Source: Xylogone sp. PMI_703 (Eukaryota > Ascomycota > Leotiomycetes). From it: DNA of 64,000 nucleotides. The stretch spans positions 620,001-684,000 of the forward strand of contig JAJTUQ010000005.1 of NCBI GenBank assembly GCA_021399445.1, in the 5' to 3' direction. The notes under the pieces were generated by a model, which saw only the letters and a list, made by a program, of their open reading frames with translations, was not told the origin of the DNA and searched no databases. The position numbers and the translations under genes are program-made. How positions within the stretch are numbered: the first letter of the stretch is position 1; each line of letters begins with the position of its first letter. This document shows, one piece after another, positions 1-9,888 of this stretch.

Positions 1-1274
1 AGATGCAGAAAAAATCTCTAAAACCGAAACGCGATCGAAACGATTTGCAAGAAAAGTGAGAAGAAGGCTATGCTTCTCCCGGTCGGTATGCTATTAGTAG
101 TTACTCTTGTAACCGAAGGGCCTCCAGAAAGAACGACTTTCAGAGGCAGGAAAGAAAACAAGAATGAGAAGAGTGTGTTCTGATGTTGCAGATGGAGAGA
201 TTTGAAGAGTGTTGAAGGAGGAGGTGAAGTGCTTTTGTGTGTGTTGGAAGGGTCGAAGGCAAAAAAACTCCAAGACCGCTCGCTTGCACGCGCTAGCGAT
301 AAAACTCAGGGTCAGTGCGTTATGTAAGCCGGTTCTGGACAAATCAAGAGTCCTCACCGCCACACCCAGTTCTGCCGGTAGAGCGAATGCCTGCGACTTT
401 CTGCCTGTTGCTGCCTCATGCCTGCCTGAGACTGCCGCACACCGCCTGCTCATTGGCCGGAAGAAAATTTTTGCGCTTGCATTTGGGAGGGCCACGTGAT
501 GTCATAGGGTGAATACGGATTGCCCGAAAAATTCAATTCTTCGTGCCTGAGGTGTTCCAGTTCCTCCTAGATACTTCCGTGGGCGGATCGAACAGTCCAT
601 CAGAGAAAAGTGACATAATGTACAGGATCGAGGCATGCAATCTCCTTGAAACTTTTCAATCTGCTCTGTTACCATGGTTAAGGCTGAATCGGTCTGGACA
701 GGCATGACAAGGGCTGGATAAGGCAAATGCGTTCGTTAAGCTTTCACACCGCCATCGATAACATCCCCGTATCATATCAGCCCGTCACCGCCCTGCCTCA
801 CCGGATTACTTTCAGCAGGCATGGGGAGGGCGGCGAAGGAGAACGCTTGTACGGTGCTGTTCTGCTTCCAGAACATGTGGAAGAATTTCTAAGCTTTCTA
901 TTTCTTTGGCTGATATATCGAGTGGCGGTATCCTGATTGCTCCACTAACAATGCTGCTCTCTGGGGGTACGTATTCTTGCGGCCTCAGGTCCCAATCATA
1001 TTCCCAGGCTCGCCAGACTACATCAACTACAACAGCTACACACGTTCCACATCCGGGAGCAGGGCACCAGAATTGGAGAGTACTGGTCAATACTCGATCT
1101 GCTCTCATGAGATTTTCTCCTATACATGCTCGCATCTAGAGCAAACGGTATTTTCATACGTCAACAGGCGCCTCTTTCCACAGTAACAATATACCATTCC
1201 CGTGTAATCGCCATGAAATAAATGCAAGTTATAATACACTAAACCTTTTTTTCCTTTGCATTAACAGCTCAATA
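1..1274. other. Intergenic, no gene supported
   Basis: Several short ORFs exist on both strands, but none has a recognisable domain, credible splice pattern or family resemblance. A CACGTG box lies at 493-498. The right end should include the 3' UTR of the proteasome gene that ends at 1275. A gene mostly outside the left edge of the window cannot be excluded. Confidence 0.5.
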
Positions 1275-2011
1275 TTAAGGTACGTTAATTCTAGCACTAT
1301 CATCCCATTCTATTTCTCTAATGCCATCCTTGGTGATAACTTTAACCAACATCCCCTTGAAGTCAATTGGTAACCTTCTCTTCAACTCATCTGTACACAT
1401 CTTCAAAATCTTTACCCCGCCCTCAAAGTCGATATCCGGATGGTGATGTTTATCTAAGATAGAGAGACAATAGTATTGCGCATAGCCGTGTGCAGCATAC
1501 GGCACTGGAGCGAGGGATGCCAGATAGTCCAACCAGTAGAGACGGGGCTTGTCGGTGATGGGGTCTACACCACCGAGGAGGAGGTTAACGTTGTATGGTT
1601 TCCGCGAGCGTAAGGAAGAAGCAAGTTCACCACGGACAAAGTGGGCAACTGCTGAGGGGGAGAGATCGACGTTATTGCGCATCGAGTAGAGTTGTGCGTT
1701 GGCCTGGATATATTCTGCGAATTGGACTATAAGAGAAAGATATCAGTTCTGATGATTGCTATCGAAGTTGTTTCAACAATATTTTTGAAAGGCATACCAG
1801 TATCTCCTGCCTCTCCAGAGAATGCCATTAAGGTATGATCGTTCAGCTGCCTCGTCTTGTCATCCGACCCTTTCAGAATGGTAGCTCCTCTCATTGCGGC
1901 CTTCGAGGCGGCAATAAGAGTGAAGTCTTTGCCAGTAATTCCTAGTAAAACCTCCCTAAGGACACATAATTAGATACTGTGACCCCTATAGATTTCACAA
2001 GGAACTTACAT
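1275..2011 (-). CDS. PRE1: 20S proteasome subunit beta type-4 (C11/PSMB2)
   Basis: This is a structural, non-catalytic beta subunit of the 20S proteasome core, acting in nucleus and cytosol. I read three exons: 2010-2011, 1798-1955 and 1275-1726. The initiator codon is split: AT from exon 1 joins G of exon 2, giving MEVLLGITGKDF, the usual start of beta-4. The second join restores GEAGDTVQFAEYIQANAQLY. The protein is about 203 aa, normal for the family. It starts directly with the mature N-terminus, has no propeptide, and lacks the catalytic Thr1, as expected for beta-4. Introns are 1956-2009 (54 nt) and 1727-1797 (71 nt), both GT-AG. The gene is divergent from RRP9, with 344 bp between the start codons. 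Confidence 0.93.
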
Positions 2012-2355
2012 TTTGTCTGATAATAAGTCGGAATCAAATGTGGAGCTCTTGAGAATGTCCTTGATATACCTCGAGCTGCCAAACGCGTGGAGCTTCTGCT
2101 GCCTCGCAGTCAAAGCTCGCTAAATCTCATAATCCTTGTCATAGCTTGAATTCATCACGTGACTGACTACCCTCTCTGTCTACTCAACCACGTGATTCAT
2201 AGTCACCTTACCTTATCAGTATTAGCTCCATCATCCACCCTCCATGATAGCGCCAACCAAAAATAATCCCTGTCAAGAAATTTAGGTGCAAGGAAATAAT
2301 TATCTCGGCGAAAGAATTCACAACTCAACATCGTCCCGGGAGATTGAAGACAACA
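2012..2355. promoter_or_regulatory. Bidirectional promoter PRE1/RRP9 with two CACGTG boxes
   Basis: This 344-bp interval separates two divergent housekeeping genes. It holds TCACGTGA at 2155-2162 and a second CACGTG at 2189-2194, 33 bp apart. CACGTG is the site of Cbf1/USF-type bHLH proteins. That the pair serves both genes is inference. Confidence 0.5.
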
Positions 2356-4128
2356 ATGTCCTCCTTCTTCACGCTGCCTAGTGCGCAGAAGAAGAGAAAG
2401 AGGGCCAATGTAGGCGACGCTCCTAAAAAGAGGCTTGCATCCTCTGCAAAAACTGCGCCAAAACCCTCCAAGCCAGCACCGAAAAGACCGCCGCGGGACG
2501 AATCAATATCAGGAAGTGAGGATGAGAGCGAGGATGATGATCACCGAAGAATAGAAGATGAAGAGTATGGGGAGGATACGTCTGGATCAGAAGAAGAGGA
2601 GGAAACTGCTGCCGAACGACGTTTAAGGCTAGCAGAGAGGTATCTAGAAAACGTAAGAGAAGAAGTGGATGAAGTTGGATTTGACGCCGAGCAAATTGAT
2701 CGAGATCTGATCGCCGAGCGATTGAAGGAAGATGTCGCAGAGTCGAAAGGTCGGATGTATAGGAAACTGGCTGAGGAATTAGACTTCGAGACTTCAACGC
2801 GATGTCTCTTCCGGAATAATACAGAGACAATAACCTCCATTGCAACCTGCCCACCATACGCCTATACGGTCTCAAAGGATTTCTGCCTTACAAAATGGCA
2901 AATACAAGATCTCCCATCTCAACAATTCCCGCAGAAAAAGAGGAACAAGAAGAATCGCAGGCCTCCACCTCCACCTCGACGAAAACCAGCGCCACTAGCT
3001 TTTGTGCGAGGCGACAGGCGCAAGGCCAACGATAGCGGTTACCAGGGTCATACCGATATCATTCTCACCGTAGCCGCATCTCAAGATGGCAAATACGTTG
3101 TTACTGGTGGCTCTGATCGAAAAATCATAGTCTGGGACACCTCGAATTTAAAACCTTTGCGCGTCTTCACGCACCACAGAGATGCTGTAACAGGATTGGC
3201 TTTTCGCCGAGGAACAAACCAATTATACTCTGCTTCTAAAGATCGAACAGTGAAAACATGGAGTTTAGATGAGCTCGCATATGTGGAGACGTTATTTGGA
3301 CATCAAGATGAAGTCGTTGACGTTGCTGCGCTGGCTCAGGAAAGGTGTATCAGTGTAGGCGCAAGAGACAGAACAGCCAGATTATGGAAGATTGTTGATG
3401 AGACACAATTGGTCTTCAGAGGTGGAGGAGGAGATAAAAGATCTCGTGGAGGTCCATCTAAAGCCTTAGAAGGTAGTATTGATAGGGTGGCCATGATAGA
3501 CGAAGAGATGTTTGTTACGGGCGGTGATAATGGTACATTGGCACTTTGGACGGTCCAGAAGAAAAAGCCTATATTCACAGTTCCTATATGCCATGGAATT
3601 GAGGAGCCTTTGAAGCCTGAAGATGTCTCTGCCGATGCGCATCCCGATCCTGCCATCGTTCCAACACCGCAGCCCCGATGGATCACAGCACTTGCTACTA
3701 TTCCATACTCAGATATTATCTTAACAGGAAGCTGGGATGGATTTGTGAGAGTATGGAAAGTGAGCGGTGATAAGAAGCGCATTGAAGCAGTCGGCATAAT
3801 GGGGAAGAACTCTATAAACGAATCCGGCAATGCCAACATACAGAACGGGGTAAATGGATCACACTCATATCAGCTGGTGAACGGTAGTGAGCCTTCTTCG
3901 AAAGATGGGGAAGCTATTGTCAAAGGCGTTGTTAATGACATCTCGGTCTTCGAACGAGGAGATCGAGGCAAAGATGGAGTCTGCGTCGTTGCTGCCGTAG
4001 GGAAAGAGCACCGACTTGGAAGATGGTACAAGTTCCAATCTGCGAAGAACGGGGCAGTAGTATTCGAAGTCCCCAGAATTTCAAAACAGGGAAAGAACAC
4101 CGCTACAAACGAGGAAGACGAGGAATGA
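2356..4128 (+). CDS. RRP9: U3 snoRNP-associated WD40 protein Rrp9 (U3-55K)
   Basis: Rrp9 binds box C/D U3 snoRNA in the SSU processome and acts in the nucleolus during 18S rRNA maturation. The single-exon 590-aa ORF begins MSSFFTLPSAQKKRKR. I chose ATG 2356 because the open frame upstream contains only a non-ATG start. The first 90 or so residues are Lys-rich then Glu/Asp-rich, with nuclear-localisation-like basic clusters. A WD40 propeller follows, with blade signatures such as GGSDRKIIVWD, SASKDRTVKTWS, GARDRTARLWK, GGDNGTLALW and GSWDGFVRVWK. Length and order match Rrp9 rather than Utp or Sof1 WD proteins. It converges on SAD1 with 263 bp between the stops. Confidence 0.9.
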   Translation: MSSFFTLPSAQKKRKRANVGDAPKKRLASSAKTAPKPSKPAPKRPPRDESISGSEDESEDDDHRRIEDEEYGEDTSGSEEEEETAAERRLRLAERYLENVREEVDEVGFDAEQIDRDLIAERLKEDVAESKGRMYRKLAEELDFETSTRCLFRNNTETITSIATCPPYAYTVSKDFCLTKWQIQDLPSQQFPQKKRNKKNRRPPPPPRRKPAPLAFVRGDRRKANDSGYQGHTDIILTVAASQDGKYVVTGGSDRKIIVWDTSNLKPLRVFTHHRDAVTGLAFRRGTNQLYSASKDRTVKTWSLDELAYVETLFGHQDEVVDVAALAQERCISVGARDRTARLWKIVDETQLVFRGGGGDKRSRGGPSKALEGSIDRVAMIDEEMFVTGGDNGTLALWTVQKKKPIFTVPICHGIEEPLKPEDVSADAHPDPAIVPTPQPRWITALATIPYSDIILTGSWDGFVRVWKVSGDKKRIEAVGIMGKNSINESGNANIQNGVNGSHSYQLVNGSEPSSKDGEAIVKGVVNDISVFERGDRGKDGVCVVAAVGKEHRLGRWYKFQSAKNGAVVFEVPRISKQGKNTATNEEDEE

Positions 4129-4391
4129 CCGATTTTGGCATTGCATTGTAGGCGTCAAGAGAGAGTGTTCAAAAATTCTTGGAGTTCAACCTTGTTTAGT
4201 ACTACACTGTATGTAATTGTTGAGGATGCAATGTCAAAGTAGCGACATTCCGCTCAATATGGCCGGGCTTTTCTTAATTGAAGCCCGGGAAATATATATT
4301 ACATCTCCATCCTTGACCCTGATGAAATTTCCCTTTCCGTATCTTTCCCAGAAACTAATACAGTATGCAATGCATTTCTATGGTATCTTTT

Positions 4392-6035
4392 TTATCTCGC
4401 AGCAGCTTTCTTCTTGCCATCTCTCCTTCTTTCCCATACTTGTAGATAACTCTCTCCAAGATATAACAACTCCTTCTGGGTCTTCTCAACGAACAAGTCC
4501 TGAATCTGTACCCATTCATCCCGCGCGCGATCTCGCAGCTGCACTTTCCATGTATGACGTTCAGGCTCACCTTCTACGCTATCCTCCCGTCCTCTAACAG
4601 CCTCGTGGACAATGTTTGCAACAAGATCATACCATATGGGCTCCCCCGGAGGATGGATGGCTGGATTAGGTTCAGTATATGGAGCCATATCCAGGTTTCG
4701 CGCATCGAAGGTTACAATCGTTGGATTGCGTTCGTCGATGAACTTGTTCTTCGAAAAGCGCTTGACATGGAAAAGAAGGTAAGGGGGTAGTGGATGGAGT
4801 AAGCGGTATCGGCGACGGTGATTAAGATGTTCCTGAGATCTTATCCCATCATACTTGCCCAGAATATTCGTGAGGGATACTTGAGGGATAATATTCCTTT
4901 CCAATTCATCTTGAAATAGGGGCGCGGAGGGAAGATCCAGCGTTAACATCATAAAGCGATTGACGTCCACTTTGACCTCTGCTGCTTCTTCAAAGCGCAA
5001 CCTATCGCCCGCATCGGCTTTAGCCGTTATAGCTTGGCTTTCAACTTTAAGCTTTCCCTGGAAAACCTGCTGGATCATACTGCTCCCGGGCTTGGTCTTG
5101 CTCCCTCCTAGCGCCAGATGAACGTTATTTAGAAACCAACTTAAGAAATCCACCGGATCGGACTGATTTGTAAGGGTAAACTTCTTGTTGGACTTCAATG
5201 AGATTTCCTGCAGAAGTTCGTGTGGCGAGACATGAGATTTGAAGGCTCGTGGGTTCCAGATCTTGCGGAAGAGGATTGATACTCGCTTCACGAGCTCTGG
5301 CTTCGAAGAAAAATCCTCCAGCATGAAGTAATTCCGTAAAGGAGGAACGTGCGACAAAGCTTGTATCACCACGTTGAAATAATCGTTGTCTTTGATGTTG
5401 TTCATTCCCACAAAGCCAGGTGTGTATTCCTTTCCGTGCAGCGCCCATGCCTTCCTCGGTGTCCGATCTAAAGCCATGACTTCTTCCTTCGTATATGTGG
5501 GGTCCGACACAAATTTTATATCATCCAAGCTCTTATTCTTCACTTCATAGCCTTCTGGTAATACGTATACCTTCTGCGTCTGCATGTTGATATACACATG
5601 GTGTCCAACATCCAGCGCGTGAAAGTATGCATGCGATTTCGGCCCTCGTCCCTGATAATACTTTCCACAAACTAGGCAGGCATAGACGTTTATATTTGAC
5701 AGCGTAACTGAGCACAATTTCTCGAAATCAAAGTCGAGCACATCGCGATTGATAGTGTCTAGGTATAAATCGTCGAACCCTTCCGCCGGCGCTTGTTGTC
5801 GGGCTGTCCTCCTTGCCTCTTCTGCATCATATTGATCTATTTCTTCCTCCTCTTCCTGGTTATCGGACTGGGGTTCCTTGCTTTGCTGGATCGAAAGCTG
5901 ATCTATCTTTATTCTAGAAGGGAGATCTGCGCCATTGTGAAGTTCGTGGAAATTCTCGACCCGCGACTTCTTTGGCACAGGGGATTCAATTCCGCTTAGA
6001 TCTTCGAGTGGTTCTACAGCTTGTCGTTTCGACAT
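4392..6035 (-). CDS. SAD1: U4/U6.U5 tri-snRNP protein Sad1/USP39 (inactive ubiquitin protease)
   Basis: Sad1/USP39 keeps the U4/U6.U5 tri-snRNP intact for splicing. The intronless 547-aa ORF starts MSKRQAVEPLEDL. A UBP-type zinc finger lies at about residues 100-170 (CLVCGKYYQGRGPKSHAYFH, then HALDVGHHVYIN). A UCH/USP fold follows to the C-terminus (FVGMNNIKDNDYFNVVIQAL, then LLFHVKRFSKNKF). The cysteine box of active enzymes (GNTCY) is replaced by KDNDY, so the nucleophile is missing and no GHY-type histidine box is evident. This loss is typical of the USP39 family and is not decay. The gene lies in tandem with UTP13 on the minus strand. Confidence 0.93.
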   Translation of the reverse strand: MSKRQAVEPLEDLSGIESPVPKKSRVENFHELHNGADLPSRIKIDQLSIQQSKEPQSDNQEEEEEIDQYDAEEARRTARQQAPAEGFDDLYLDTINRDVLDFDFEKLCSVTLSNINVYACLVCGKYYQGRGPKSHAYFHALDVGHHVYINMQTQKVYVLPEGYEVKNKSLDDIKFVSDPTYTKEEVMALDRTPRKAWALHGKEYTPGFVGMNNIKDNDYFNVVIQALSHVPPLRNYFMLEDFSSKPELVKRVSILFRKIWNPRAFKSHVSPHELLQEISLKSNKKFTLTNQSDPVDFLSWFLNNVHLALGGSKTKPGSSMIQQVFQGKLKVESQAITAKADAGDRLRFEEAAEVKVDVNRFMMLTLDLPSAPLFQDELERNIIPQVSLTNILGKYDGIRSQEHLNHRRRYRLLHPLPPYLLFHVKRFSKNKFIDERNPTIVTFDARNLDMAPYTEPNPAIHPPGEPIWYDLVANIVHEAVRGREDSVEGEPERHTWKVQLRDRARDEWVQIQDLFVEKTQKELLYLGESYLQVWERRRDGKKKAAAR

Positions 6036-6657
6036 AATTGGGGGTGACTATAGTAGATTGTGAGACGTAGCTCGGAGGGTCGTGGTCGAGTGGGCTTGAG
6101 CTGTCCGTTCCTTACTATCGCGGGCTTTTTGTTTGGTCCGTGTTCAAACCAGGCAAACACCAGAAGGCCAAGACAAGGCTGGACAACAAGGCTGAGGATA
6201 CTCTCAATCTCTTATATGGAACAGATGAAGCATAAACCTCCCTAAATTGCGGTATTTATAGGTTAATTATTTATTTATAGTTGTATAGTATGGCTTGTTT
6301 CACATTTTATCTGGTTCTTCATATGTATTTTCCGCTACAACACTCAGAATATTTTACCATTGTAATTAATTATTTTTCGAAATTCAAAGGTTAAGATTCC
6401 AAATATACGAACTATTCCACCACCACAATTCGAGATATGGATCTCTAAGCCGTTGAAATTATGTTCATAATTCAAATATAATCTTTTAATCCGCTCCTTC
6501 AATGCTATCATATTTAGAGTTTCTGCGATATGCTCCTCACAGCCAAACGCTCACTTCTCTACCTGAGCCCGCAAATACAATATTTTGGTTGTGAATTGCT
6601 GTAACCTCATCTCTGCGACAGATATGTTATATTTGGGTTTTCAATTAAAACTCTGAT
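6036..6657. other. Intergenic, SAD1 promoter and UTP13 3' region
   Basis: The 622 bp lie between two minus-strand genes. The part from about 6240 to 6660 is AT-rich, as expected for a 3' UTR/terminator area of UTP13. The SAD1 promoter should be just right of 6035. I see no gene, RNA or repeat. Confidence 0.5.
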
Positions 6658-9523
6658 TTACACCATTATAATATCATGTTCTCCGTTAATATCAATGCTT
6701 TTCCCTTTCCCGCTGCCGTCAACGCCTCTCTCCTCACTGACATCCAAGTCCATATCGAGGCCATCCATGCCCCGTAGTGTATACTCCAACAAAAAGCTCT
6801 CATCAACCAATTCCTCAATGCGTTTATAGTGTCTCTCAGTGTAAGCTTTCAAAGCATCCAATACTTCCTTCAATGCTCTCGCACCTTTCCCTTTGACCTT
6901 CAAATTTGCCAATCTACTTCCCGGATAACTCCTTACCACGGTCCATAATATCTTCTGCGCAACTGGTGCAGTACGTGCGTTTGTATTCCAGTCTCTAAGA
7001 CGAAGAAGTAACATAAACAGCTGTTCATCACTCAAGGAACGAAGAACCTCATCAACAGCTTTATTTCCACAGAGACTCCCCTCTTCCGGTGGCGCATTGA
7101 CCACAGAAGTAAATAAACTTAGCAGTCTACCTGGATGATTGAGCTGCAGTGCAAGTGTGATAGCAGATCGATAATCTTTGGCATGGATGTGGTTTTGTAG
7201 CTCCTGCTCCTGCTCAACGAATTGAGTGGCTGCTGCCACAGCAGCCTCTTGCGTAGATGATGTAGTGTCTTTCCAGAATGTCACAACTGAGTCGCCACCA
7301 CCTGAAACAACCATATTTGTAACCGGGTGAACAGTTAAAGCCCACACACGATCCTCATGATTATCAAGTGTGCAGGATACTTCTCCGGTTGTAGCGTCCC
7401 ATATTTTCACAAGCCCATCACCGCCTGCGCTAGCGATCTGAACTGGCCTCTTTGATCGCTCTTCAGCGGATGGAAGGTTGAGCCAAGCTACTTTAAGAAT
7501 ACTGTTTGTGTGTCCTTCGAAGGTTCGGAGACAGGTGTAGTCAGAGAGGCTCCAAATTTTAACAGTCTTGTCACCACTACCAGTAAGGACCAGCCCTTTA
7601 CCAGCCGCAGGACCATTCTCCCCGATAATGGTAGGTGTGTCTTTTGGCGCAAATTTCACTGACCAGACACCTCGTCTGTGGCCACGGAGGACTCCTTGTG
7701 CCTCTCCTTCCTCCGTAGACCAAATCTTAACTGTGCGATCTTGAGATGCCGAAGCGAAGAGTTGGCCATTGAAATTTACGTCAAGTGCATTGATATCTTT
7801 GTCATGGGCTTTGCGTGTATAAAGTGCTCTAGGGGCTTTATGGGCTTTCTGAAGTGCTTGTGGGCTAGGGATATCCCATCTTTTTATAGTTTGATCCTGC
7901 GATCCGGTGAACATGAAGGGAGGTGGATGGTCGAGTGGTGATTTGTATGCTGCAGAAGTATCCTGTGGAGGCATATGAGGTAAGGCTATAGCCCCTATGG
8001 ATTCTGCATGTCCGGTGAATGAAGAATAGCACGTGTAGGACGAGTTTTCTGGATCAACCTTCCATAACCGGGCCGTGTTATCTTTGGCTCCGGTTGCTAT
8101 CCAATGACCAGACCAGTCAATATCGAGACAGATGATTATGTCTTCGTGTCCAGTGAGCTGAGCGACATCAGCTCCAAAATAATCAGACTCTTCAGCAGAT
8201 GTATCCGATGAAAGTGAGACAATTCGGATCTCTTCCGCATTGGTTGCAAGAGCTAATAATGATCTATCCCGGCCTATATATCCGAGATCAATAATCTCAT
8301 CATGCGTTCCAGATATCCGTTTGATTCTTTCCAATGGTGAGATAGTGGATGTAGTATCCGCATCATGTAGAGATGCCACGGAATGAAGGACTAATGTTTG
8401 ATCCGCATGTACTGACAAGATGAAAGGCAACTTGGGGAAGTATATCGAATCCACGATTGCCTCAGCTTCCATTCTTGATGGCTGAGTTTGAGTGACCTCT
8501 CGCCCATTGTCACACTGCCATACTCGTATATTTCCAGTAGGTCCACCGGTATATGCAAATTTCCCAGATTCAAGAAATCCTGCAGTTTCAACCTCTGATA
8601 GTATAGGGATAACTTTCTTCACCTTCCAAGAACCCGTGTCCCAGAACATAAGAGTCTGGTCTCGGCTTGCTGTTAACAAAGCGCTCTCCTCTTTTGAATA
8701 ATCCAGAGCTCTAACATCAGAGACATGAGTATCGAGAATGGAGACGCAGGTCCGTTTCTGAAGATCCCAAATTCGAACCTTGCCATCTTGACTACCTGAC
8801 GCCAGTCGAAACCCTTTCGTTGTATTGTTTTCTGACCCGTCTTCTTCGCTACTTTGTTTGTGACCTGCTTTTTTCCTGTTCCTTGAGGATTTTCCTTCTG
8901 GCTGATCCTTGTTTGCTGCGACAAGTTCAAAAAAGTGTAGGGCGGAAATGAGGACATTTGGTCCCCGAAAAGTATGTGTTACATAGCCTCCAACAATATC
9001 CCAAATTTTAACTACACCATCCGCAGCGCCGGTGGCCAGAAGTGTACTTGTATGATCTACAGCTAAAACGACGACAGGTGTTGCGTGCGGTTTCAACGTT
9101 CGGAGAAGCTCGTAATTGAGAGTGTGCGAAGAGGTCGGAGAAGGTCGGAGAGAGTATATCCGCATTGACAAAGATCGAGAGCATATTATCAGATGAGAAG
9201 CGGAGGGTGTCACTAACATCATCAGTCGTGCTCAGCAAAAAATCGGCGAAAAGCACTTACAGGTTAATGTGGATATAGTTTCGCCATCCTAGTACTTGTT
9301 AGCAATTGAAGCTCAGAATGAGGATTTAAGTTCATGAATAACTTGCTCCTTCAATTTTGGCTAGCTGTCTGCCAGAATTCAAATCCGTCAGCAAAGCATC
9401 TTCGCCTAGCGTAGTCGCAAGAATGCGCCCGCTCTGATCCAAGGAAACACTGCCGCCGGTGTAGATTGGCTGAATGGTATGTTCAACTTCAAAGGTAGTC
9501 TGATACGCTGTCTTATTTGCCAT
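6658..9523 (-). CDS. UTP13: SSU processome WD40 protein Utp13 (UtpB complex)
   Basis: Utp13 is a UtpB subunit that helps assemble the 90S pre-ribosome on the 5' ETS in the nucleolus. I read exons 9347-9523, 9261-9288 and 6658-9212, giving 919 aa starting MANKTAYQTTFEVEH. Two WD40 propellers run through most of the protein (for example GAADGVVKIWD, SGSQDGKVRIWD, GAKDNTARLWK, SASQDRTVKIWS, GSGDKTVKIWS). The C-terminal Utp13 helical domain is visible as FVEQEQELQNHIHAKDYRSA. Intron 1 (9289-9346) uses a GC donor (GGA|GCAAGT). That is the only junction keeping the frame; the neighbouring GT would break it. Intron 2 is 9213-9260 (48 nt). The gene is divergent from the membrane-protein gene at 9889. 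Confidence 0.93.
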
Positions 9524-9888
9524 GATATTGTCTGCCTCGAGTTGCAATCAAAGGCAGAGTGATCGAGGCGAAGAGTAGAAAAAATGTAGCGTCAAGCGAC
9601 GATGCGATTGATGCTACAAAAAATTATTTTGGCGGTTTACAGCAGTTGTGATAAGCTTAATCTTAGCGTCCTTTTTTAGTCAGTTTACAGCCTTCCGGAA
9701 ATCCACTCCGTTCCTGCATCATCATCCTCACATAAAATCCACCGATGAGCACAATGGCGTATTTTATTCCGCAATTAAGCTACAAATAGCTCTAAGACTA
9801 TAATGAATGAGTTTCACCAGTAAACTTAGCCGGGAGTTTTGAAGACCAATTGTTTGACCCAACTTTGAAGACCACGAGTGTATGAGCG
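9524..9888. promoter_or_regulatory. Divergent promoter interval between UTP13 and membrane protein gene
   Basis: The 365 bp separate two divergent start codons. An A/T block at about 9615-9630 resembles the RRPE-type AAAAATTTT element of ribosome-biogenesis promoters, but the match is imperfect and the assignment is weak. Confidence 0.3.

Noticed and set aside
4392..6035. Loss of the catalytic cysteine in the ubiquitin protease fold as a novelty
   Set aside because: Inactive cysteine and histidine boxes are the normal state of the Sad1/USP39 family.
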